From assembly GCA_031260765.1 (NCBI GenBank), contig JAISKX010000151.1, forward strand, positions 1 to 13,472: DNA of 13,472 nt, in the 5' to 3' direction. The DNA comes from Endomicrobium sp. (GTDB taxonomy: Bacteria; Elusimicrobiota; Endomicrobiia; Endomicrobiales; Endomicrobiaceae). The stretch's first letter is position 1; each line of letters starts with the position of its first letter. Below are positions 8,430 to 13,472 of this stretch, piece after piece. The translations under genes were made by a program, and so were the position numbers. The notes below the pieces were generated by a model that did no database searches, was not told the origin of the DNA, and saw only the letters and a program-made list of their open reading frames with translations.

Positions 8430-8435
8430 TCCTCT
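8430..8435 (-). promoter_or_regulatory. Strong ribosome-binding site for the barrel protein
   Basis: AGAGGA on the minus strand sits 9 nt upstream of the ATG at 8420. It decides in favour of this start over the in-frame ATG at 8516, which has only AT-rich sequence in front of it. Confidence 0.75.
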
Positions 8436-8507
8436 CTTTTTTATGCGCTGTTTGCGCTTTATAGCTACCCCTGCCTCGCAAAGAGACAGAATGATTGAGA
8501 AATTGAT

Positions 8508-8525
8508 AAAAATCAATGATTTTTT
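8508..8525. promoter_or_regulatory. Palindromic AT-rich box, promoter-proximal leader copy
   Basis: Bases 8508-8524 read AAAAATCA-A-TGATTTTT, a perfect 8+1+8 palindrome. It lies about 25 to 40 nt downstream of the expected transcription start of the surface operon. The same box with one base changed occurs at 8586-8603 on the other side of the promoter. An operator for a dimeric regulator is plausible, but chance similarity in AT-rich DNA cannot be excluded. Confidence 0.4.
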
Positions 8526-8555
8526 TATATTTTTATCTTATTTTTGAGCTCGCGG

Positions 8556-8583
8556 ATTATAACATAATTTTTCAAAAACACAA
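8556..8583 (-). promoter_or_regulatory. Sigma-70-type promoter with extended -10 for the surface operon
   Basis: On the minus strand a perfect TATAAT (8561-8556) is preceded directly by TGT, giving an extended -10 element. A partial -35, TTGTGT (8583-8578), lies 16 nt upstream. The expected start is near 8549, giving a leader of about 130 nt before the ATG at 8420. It sits in the only sizeable intergenic gap, directly before the three surface genes. Confidence 0.65.
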
Positions 8584-8585
8584 AG

Positions 8586-8603
8586 AAAAATCAATCATTT
8601 TTT
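8586..8603. promoter_or_regulatory. Second copy of the AT-rich box, just upstream of -35
   Basis: AAAAATCAATCATTTTTT matches the box at 8508-8525 except for one base (C instead of G in the right half), so it is a degraded palindrome. It abuts the proposed -35 element. The two copies are 78 bp apart and bracket the promoter. Confidence 0.4.
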
Positions 8604-8655
8604 GGTTTTTATAAATTTATTTAGATTTGATTGTAACTTGGGTTTTGGCGTGGGG

Positions 8656-8684
8656 AAGAGATTAGACAAAATGCTTAATCTCTT
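8656..8684 (-). other. Inverted repeat overlapping the pheT stop codon
   Basis: AAGAGATTA (8656-8664) and TAATCTCTT (8676-8684) form a perfect 9-bp stem with an 11-nt loop that includes part of the pheT stop codon. In the minus-strand transcript the stem is followed by CCCCACGCC rather than a U-tract, so it is not a classic intrinsic terminator. It may protect the 3' end of the housekeeping transcript or weakly slow polymerase. Confidence 0.4.
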
Positions 8685-11038
8685 AATTTGATTTTTAATT
8701 CTTGATTTAGTTTTTCAAGGAGTGTATTGACATCCTGATTTACTTCTTCGTCTGTGAGAGTTTTTTCGTCATTTTTATAGGAAAGCCTGAGAGAATAACT
8801 TATTTTGTCTTTGCCGATTTTTTGAGCGTCTTTATAGACTGAAAATAGAGAATAATCTTTTAATATATTTGCGGATTTAGCCGTTTTTTTAATTACAGAT
8901 TCTATCTTTGTGAAAGGGATGTCGGCGTCGGCTATTATTGAAATATCTCTTTTTACCGAAGGGAAACGAGAGAAAGGATTAAAAATCACAGGATTTTCTT
9001 CATAAAAACTCTGTAAATCCTCAACATCTATTTCAAAATAGAATACTTCATTTTTTAAATCTTTGGCAATCTGAGGTTTTATTACGCCGAATTGTCCGAC
9101 GGCTTTGCCTCTATATACTATAGCCGCAGTTTTGCCTTTATGAAAATATGGATTGGGATTTAGATTTTCCGATATGGAAAAATATTTATCGGGAAGGATA
9201 TTCTTAACTATTCCGCCTCCGAAGTAGAAATCGTATTGAGGCTTGCAGCCTTTTGCCAACCAATCCCACCATTCTTGCCATAGAGAACCATACATAATCG
9301 CTCCGAAAGTTTTTCTTTCTCCAATATCGGTATAGATTTTACCGTATTCAAATAATGCAACCGACTCCGCCCCTTGTCCGATATTATTGACGATATTTTT
9401 GTATAAAGCAGGCAATAGAGAAGGTCTTAAAACTTCATTTTCTTTTGAGACGGGGTTGGCTATTTTATACTGATATTTGAGACCAAACATTTCAAGTTCT
9501 TTAATCTCGGAAAAACTATAATTGAGCGCTTCGCAAAAGCCAAGACCATATAATCTATGTCTAAAAGATTGGACAATTTTAGGAAAATAAGAATTTATGC
9601 CTATGGATTTCTTTGTCTGATTCTCGTCGGTTTGAGGGATATTTTCATATCCGTTTATGCGGACAATTTCTTCTATCAAGTCTATCTCGCCTTTGATATC
9701 GTTTCTCCAAGATGGGATAGAGCATAAAATCACTCCGAGACGAGGCTGTAAATCAATACCGAGAAATCTGAGAATTTGAGCGACTTTTTGTTCATCTATA
9801 GAATATCCTAAAACTTTTTCTATTTTTTCAAGCCTCAAAAGAACTTCAAGGCTTTTATAGTCTATATTTTTTACATCCTCTCTCTTTTCAAGATGACCGC
9901 CTGCAAGCTGGGATATTAAATTCTCTGCGCGCCAAGACGCTTGTTCGCATATATCCCAACTGACGCCTCTTTCATATCTGTATGAAGAGTCGCTCATAAG
10001 TTTTAATTTTTTTGAGGTTTTCCTAATAGAGCTTGAGTCAAAAATCGCGCTTTCTAAAAAGACTGTATTGGTGTTTTCATCTATGCCTGAATATTCCCCG
10101 CCCATCACGCCGGCTATCGCTATGGGTTTTGATTCGTCGGCTATGACGAGCATTTCATTATCAAGAGAATATTGTTTGCCGTCAAGAGCTGTGATTTTTT
10201 CATTTTCATTTGCATTTCTAACTATGAGTTTATTTGAAGCTAATTTGCTCATATCAAAAGCATGAAGAGGCTGTCCTAATTCCAACATAACAAAATTTGT
10301 TATGTCCACTATATTATTGATTGGTCTTATACCGCATTTTTCCAAAGAGTCGACAAGCCATTTCGGCGATGGAGCAACTTTGACTCCCGTCAATACAGCG
10401 CCTATATAACGAAGACAAAGTTTGGATTCAACTTTAATATTATTGATAACGGAAACTCTATATGCTTGTTTTATAATAGGCATATTGATAGGCTTTTTTA
10501 ATTTAGCCGCGATTTCTCTGACTATGCCCAAATGGCTGAGGCAATCGCCTCTATTGGGAGTGATTTCAATTTCAAAAATAGTATCGGGTTCTAAAACCGT
10601 TTCTAACGGAACGCCGACTTTTGTATTTTCCGGCAAAACCATAATGCCGTCTGACTTTTGGGCAAGACCGAGCTCGGCTGCCGAGCATATCATACCTTCC
10701 GATTCTATGCCTCTTATTTTTGATTTTTTAATTTCAAAACCGCCGGGAAGAACCGCACCTATCAAAGAAAGAGGAACAATTTGACCTGCGGCTATATTTT
10801 TTGCGCCGCAGACTATATGATAATCATTTGTATCGTCATTGATTAGACAGAGAGAGAGTTTGTCGGCATTTGGATGTTTTTCTACAGAGACGACTTTTGC
10901 AGTAATTACTTTAGTCCAATTAAAACCAGACGACGCTATATTCGTCTCTATGCCTATAAAGGTGAGAATATCAGCGATTTCCTGAGGATTTGACTTAAAA
11001 TCAACAAACTTTTTTAACCAATTGTAAGATATTTTCAT
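8675..11038 (-). CDS. pheT: Phenylalanyl-tRNA synthetase beta subunit
   Basis: This 787-residue cytoplasmic subunit forms the alpha2-beta2 enzyme that charges tRNA-Phe. Its domains appear in the standard bacterial order. The N-terminal B1 part has an EMAP-II/OB-fold tRNA-binding insert at about 39-150 (KHPNADKLSLC, KIRGIESEGMICSAAELGL). ITPNRGDCLSHLGI follows at 159-172. The B3/B4 editing domain spans about 205-375, with LGQPLHAFDMSKL at 254-266 and YRYERG at 353-358. B5 covers about 395-475, ending in EEIVRINGYENIP. The synthetase-like core comes next, and the C-terminal ferredoxin-fold anticodon-binding domain starts near 689 (RFPSVKRDISI). Length and architecture are ordinary. The ATG has AAGGG upstream and lies 22 nt after pheS, so the two are co-expressed. 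Stop is TAA. Confidence 0.98.
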   Translation of the reverse strand: MKISYNWLKKFVDFKSNPQEIADILTFIGIETNIASSGFNWTKVITAKVVSVEKHPNADKLSLCLINDDTNDYHIVCGAKNIAAGQIVPLSLIGAVLPGGFEIKKSKIRGIESEGMICSAAELGLAQKSDGIMVLPENTKVGVPLETVLEPDTIFEIEITPNRGDCLSHLGIVREIAAKLKKPINMPIIKQAYRVSVINNIKVESKLCLRYIGAVLTGVKVAPSPKWLVDSLEKCGIRPINNIVDITNFVMLELGQPLHAFDMSKLASNKLIVRNANENEKITALDGKQYSLDNEMLVIADESKPIAIAGVMGGEYSGIDENTNTVFLESAIFDSSSIRKTSKKLKLMSDSSYRYERGVSWDICEQASWRAENLISQLAGGHLEKREDVKNIDYKSLEVLLRLEKIEKVLGYSIDEQKVAQILRFLGIDLQPRLGVILCSIPSWRNDIKGEIDLIEEIVRINGYENIPQTDENQTKKSIGINSYFPKIVQSFRHRLYGLGFCEALNYSFSEIKELEMFGLKYQYKIANPVSKENEVLRPSLLPALYKNIVNNIGQGAESVALFEYGKIYTDIGERKTFGAIMYGSLWQEWWDWLAKGCKPQYDFYFGGGIVKNILPDKYFSISENLNPNPYFHKGKTAAIVYRGKAVGQFGVIKPQIAKDLKNEVFYFEIDVEDLQSFYEENPVIFNPFSRFPSVKRDISIIADADIPFTKIESVIKKTAKSANILKDYSLFSVYKDAQKIGKDKISYSLRLSYKNDEKTLTDEEVNQDVNTLLEKLNQELKIKLRD

Positions 11039-11060
11039 TTTTTAACCCTTGTATTGTAAT

Positions 11061-12083
11061 TTAAAATTGTCTTAAAAATCTCAAATCATTTTCATAAAAA
11101 AGCCTTATATCGTCTATGCCGTATTTGAGCATTGCTATCCTCTCAACTCCTATGCCGAAAGCATAACCTGTATATTTTTCAGAATCATATTTGACGGCTT
11201 TTAAAACATTCGGATGAACCATGCCGCAGCCCAAAATCTCAATCCAGCCTGTGCCTTTGCATACGCCGCAGCCTTTGCCTTTGCAAAAAAAACATTGGAC
11301 ATCCATTTCCGCAGAAGGCTCTGTAAAAGGAAAATACGACGGTCTAAACCTGATATCTAAATCAAAACCAAAAAAATTGCGGGCATATAAAGTCAAAGTG
11401 CTTTTTAAATCTATAAAAGTGACATTTTTGTCCACAGACAAACCCTCTATTTGATGAAATGTTGAAGAATGAGAAGCGTCGGACGCCTCATTTCTATAAA
11501 CTCTGCCCGGAACTATTACTTTTATGGGAGGTTGTTGATTTTCCATAACATGGATTTGTCCCGGCGAAGTATGAGTTCTTAAAAGATTTTTCATCCCTTC
11601 AAGATAAAATGTGTCTTGAATATCTCTGGCGGGATGATCGGCGGGATGATTTAAAGCCTCAAAATTATACCAATCGGTTTCTATTTCTGGACCTTGAGCG
11701 GTCTCAAAACCAAGAGATTTAAAAATTGCGCTTATATCTTCTATGGTTTGAGAAATTGGATGCAAATGTCCTTTTGGAAAATTGAAAGAAAATGCGGAAG
11801 AAAAATCCGTTCTTTCTTTTTTCATATTCTCTTCTGTTTCAAAAGAGGCAAAAAATTCTTTTCTCTTTTCTATCTCGGCTTCTATATCTTTTTTTGCGCA
11901 ATTTAACAAAGCGCCGATTTTCTTTTTTTCTTCTACTGAATATTCAGACAGAGATTTTAAAAGTTTTGTAATCTCTCCGCTCTTGCCGAGATATTGCGTT
12001 TTTAGAGCTTCAACAGCCTCTAAATTCTGCGCTTTTTGTATTTGTTCCGACGCTTTTTTAACAATTTCTTCTATATTATTCAT
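11061..12083 (-). CDS. pheS: Phenylalanyl-tRNA synthetase alpha subunit
   Basis: This 340-residue class II catalytic subunit activates phenylalanine with ATP and, with PheT, transfers it to tRNA-Phe. Residues 1 to about 88 form the helical coiled-coil arm. The core shows motif 1 (GPEIETDWYNFEALNHPADHP, around 131-151), motif 2 (GRVYRNE then FHQIEG, 193-214) and motif 3 (GIGVERIAML, 310-319). The Phe-pocket segment FPFTEPS is at 251-257. A Cys-rich CFFC...GCGVC element (Cys 264, 267, 272, 275) precedes GTGWIEILGCGMVHPNV, a variant also found in other bacterial PheS proteins. The start overlaps the end of the TPR gene by 8 nt (ATGAATAA), which suggests translational coupling. No T-box or leader-peptide attenuator can lie directly upstream, because coding sequence is there. 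Confidence 0.98.
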   Translation of the reverse strand: MNNIEEIVKKASEQIQKAQNLEAVEALKTQYLGKSGEITKLLKSLSEYSVEEKKKIGALLNCAKKDIEAEIEKRKEFFASFETEENMKKERTDFSSAFSFNFPKGHLHPISQTIEDISAIFKSLGFETAQGPEIETDWYNFEALNHPADHPARDIQDTFYLEGMKNLLRTHTSPGQIHVMENQQPPIKVIVPGRVYRNEASDASHSSTFHQIEGLSVDKNVTFIDLKSTLTLYARNFFGFDLDIRFRPSYFPFTEPSAEMDVQCFFCKGKGCGVCKGTGWIEILGCGMVHPNVLKAVKYDSEKYTGYAFGIGVERIAMLKYGIDDIRLFYENDLRFLRQF

Positions 12084-12363
12084 CTTTTTCTATCCCCATG
12101 AGATTATTTAATTTTTCAGATGCTATTTTATAATCCTTTTTTATGCTTAAAGCCTGCAAATACATAGCCTTAGCCTCTTCTATTTTATTTGCGCTTTCTT
12201 TGATTAAACCTATATTGTAATAGGCTTCGGCATTTGCGGGATTTATTTTTAAAACAGATTCAAATTGCGCTACTGCTTCGGCAAAATTATTGTTTAGAAA
12301 ATAGAATTTACCCATTTCCATAGTTTCATATTCTTGAGACGGAACTTCTTTTGTTTTAGCCAT
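12076..12363 (-). CDS. Small tetratricopeptide-repeat protein
   Basis: This 95-residue soluble protein has no signal peptide or membrane segment. After a short polar N-terminus it holds about two TPR units. The first (about 12-45) has FYFLNNNFAEAVAQFESVLKINP; the second (about 46-79) has AEAYYNIGLIKE followed by EEAKAMYLQALSI. The spacing of small and aromatic residues and the Asn-Pro end of the first unit fit the TPR consensus. Such proteins are protein-interaction scaffolds; the partner cannot be named from sequence. It lies 14 nt after ktrA, has AGAGG overlapping the ktrA end as ribosome-binding site, and its stop overlaps the pheS start. A link to either potassium uptake or PheRS is unproven, and it may only be a passenger gene of the operon. 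Confidence 0.88.
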   Translation of the reverse strand: MAKTKEVPSQEYETMEMGKFYFLNNNFAEAVAQFESVLKINPANAEAYYNIGLIKESANKIEEAKAMYLQALSIKKDYKIASEKLNNLMGIEKDE

Positions 12364-12377
12364 TTATAAAAAGCCTC

Positions 12378-13070
12378 TTATATATTTTTCATTTTTTCTA
12401 TAGATTTTTGATGTCCTATTACAATCAAAATATCGTTTTGATTTATCTCTCTGTCGGCGGAAGGATTGACTATCATCTCATCTTTTATATCATTTTGTCC
12501 TTCATCGTTAATAAAAGGCTGCCGTCTCTTTATCGCTATCACATTTATATCGTATTCGCTTCTTATACCCGTATCTTTTAAAGGTTTGCCCCAATACTTT
12601 TGAGGGGCGACTATTTCCACAAGATTGTATCCTTTTGAAATTTCTATTTGCTCTAAGATATTGGGATTTATTATGCCGTCGACTAACTTTTGAGCCATTT
12701 CAAATTCTGGATAAATCACTCGGCTTGCTCCGAGTTTAGCGACGACTTTTAAATGCCATTTGCTTGTGCATTTTACTATAACATTATTTACGCCGAGGTC
12801 TTTTACTATAAGAGTAGATAGTATGCTTGTCTCTATATTGCCGCCTATGGCAATTATAACCGTATCGCAATCGGCTACTCCCGCGTCTTTTACGGCTTTC
12901 TCGTCTGTAGCGTCTAATACAAAAGCTTGAGTGACGCTGCCGCTAATCTTGTCAATTATTTCCTCATCATTATCAATAGCCAAAACTTGCATGCCTTTGC
13001 TTGCAAGCTCTACGGCTACGCTATATCCAAAAGTTCCAAGACCTATTACGGCAAATTGTTTATTTTTCAT
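12378..13070 (-). CDS. ktrA: KtrA/TrkA-type RCK regulator of potassium uptake
   Basis: This 230-residue cytoplasmic protein contains one RCK_N and one RCK_C domain, the length typical of KtrA rather than the double-length enterobacterial TrkA. Residues 6-40 form the first Rossmann unit with GLGTFG (10-15) and acidic residues D33/D35 at the end of the second strand, fitting nucleotide binding (ATP/ADP or NAD(H) in the family). VLDATDEKAV (51-60), the glycine-rich VIIAIGG (71-77) and LGASRVIYPE (113-122) are standard RCK_N signatures. Residues about 147-230 are the RCK_C lobe. It should form a ring that gates the membrane subunit encoded 9 nt upstream. AAGGA overlaps the end of ktrB as its ribosome-binding site. 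Naming it ktrA instead of trkA rests on its length and on its neighbour. Confidence 0.93.
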   Translation of the reverse strand: MKNKQFAVIGLGTFGYSVAVELASKGMQVLAIDNDEEIIDKISGSVTQAFVLDATDEKAVKDAGVADCDTVIIAIGGNIETSILSTLIVKDLGVNNVIVKCTSKWHLKVVAKLGASRVIYPEFEMAQKLVDGIINPNILEQIEISKGYNLVEIVAPQKYWGKPLKDTGIRSEYDINVIAIKRRQPFINDEGQNDIKDEMIVNPSADREINQNDILIVIGHQKSIEKMKNI

Positions 13071-13079
13071 ATTTTTTCC

Positions 13080-13472
13080 TTATCCAACCAACAGCCTGTC
13101 TTTGGGATATTTGATTGCGCTGATTTTTTTATTGTTATTGATGACAGAAAGCAATAGAGTAAGTATTCCTATTCTTCCCGTCAGCATAGTAAGAATTATT
13201 ACAACTTGTCCGCCGGAACTGAGATTGGGCGTCAAATTGATTGATAGTCCGGCGGTGGCAAAAGCCGACACTGTCTCAAAAAGCAAATCTATCGGTTTTT
13301 GCGACGGCTCAAAAGAGATTAAAACAGCTGTAAATAGAGCTATTGATAAAACAAATAGAATAAAAATGACTACAGCTTTTTTGACGAGGTCGTCGGGAAT
13401 TCTCTTTTTAAATAAAACGACTTCATCTTCGGAACGGACAAAACTTCTTATAAAAACAATTACTATAGCAAA
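13080..13472 (-). CDS. ktrB: KtrB/TrkH potassium transporter subunit, C-terminal part
   Basis: The frame is open to the right edge, giving the last 130 residues; the true start lies outside. A membrane segment (about partial residues 35-53) is followed by the fourth P-loop, SAFATAGLS, whose Gly lies at the selectivity filter of this family. LTPNLSSGGQ and the conserved last helix with MLTGRIGILTL come next, then a short tail ending YPKDRLLVG. These are hallmark features of the SKT (Ktr/Trk/HKT) superfamily of potassium uptake channels in the inner membrane. The TTG codon near 13286 is an internal Leu, not a start. Pairing with the adjacent single-RCK protein favours KtrB over TrkH. Stop is TAA. 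Confidence 0.93.
   Translation of the reverse strand, partial: FAIVIVFIRSFVRSEDEVVLFKKRIPDDLVKKAVVIFILFVLSIALFTAVLISFEPSQKPIDLLFETVSAFATAGLSINLTPNLSSGGQVVIILTMLTGRIGILTLLLSVINNNKKISAIKYPKDRLLVG

Noticed and set aside
8421-8516. N-terminal extension of the barrel protein to the ATG at 8516
   Set aside because: The added 32 residues would put a charged stretch (KRKQRIKKR) before the signal peptide, and no ribosome-binding site precedes that ATG. The ATG at 8420 has AGAGGA at good spacing.
8656-8684. Intrinsic terminator after pheT
   Set aside because: The 9-bp stem is perfect but is followed by a C-rich sequence in the transcript instead of a U-run, and it includes the stop codon. It is listed only as an inverted repeat.
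13080-13286. Separate small gene starting at TTG near 13286
   Set aside because: The frame is open further upstream to the right edge and encodes matching KtrB membrane sequence, so that TTG is an internal leucine codon.
1-13472. CRISPR arrays, tRNA or rRNA genes, insertion sequences and attachment sites
   Set aside because: Reading both strands, I found no regularly spaced direct repeats, cloverleaf-like segments, transposase motifs or terminal inverted repeats. A covariance-model scan would be needed to exclude a very small RNA gene in the 254-nt intergenic region.

Overview
All supported genes in this window read leftward (minus strand). The composition is AT-rich, and the proteins belong to a Gram-negative-type (two-membrane) bacterium: there are signal peptides, autotransporter-type outer-membrane barrels and passenger repeats that resemble chlamydial Pmp proteins. 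The mix of low GC, housekeeping genes and large Asn/Ser-rich autotransporters would suit a gut- or host-associated lineage such as Elusimicrobiota (Endomicrobium-like). That placement is a low-confidence impression, because no rRNA or other marker gene settles it here.

Right part (about 8675-13472): a tightly packed, operon-like housekeeping block, in transcription order. It holds the C-terminal end of a KtrB/TrkH potassium-channel subunit (cut by the right edge), a KtrA/TrkA regulator with RCK domains, a 95-residue TPR protein whose end overlaps the next start by 8 nt, pheS and pheT. Gaps are 9, 14, -8 and 22 nt, so co-transcription from a promoter beyond the right edge is likely.

Middle (8421-8674): the only sizeable intergenic region, 254 nt. 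It carries a convincing minus-strand promoter (extended -10, TGT-TATAAT). Two nearly identical palindrome-like AT-rich boxes flank it, and several related TCAAT/ATTGA half-sites lie close by. This is the start of a second transcription unit.

Left part (1-8420): three consecutive surface or outer-membrane genes, separated by only 12 and 23 nt. The first encodes a 543-residue protein in which an autotransporter-type helical linker and beta-barrel directly follow the signal peptide, while a long basic low-complexity tail lies after the barrel. The second encodes a 1799-residue autotransporter with an N-terminal metzincin-like zinc metalloprotease domain (HEMAHAMG), a long beta-rich passenger with Pmp-like repeats, a helical linker, a lysine-rich insert and a C-terminal barrel ending in Phe. 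The third, cut by the left edge, encodes a signal peptide followed by many GGA(I/V)/FxxN Pmp-like repeats.

The most interesting content is this surface cluster: a metalloprotease on an autotransporter scaffold between a passenger-less barrel and a Pmp-like adhesin candidate. A role in attachment and proteolytic processing at the cell surface is inference.
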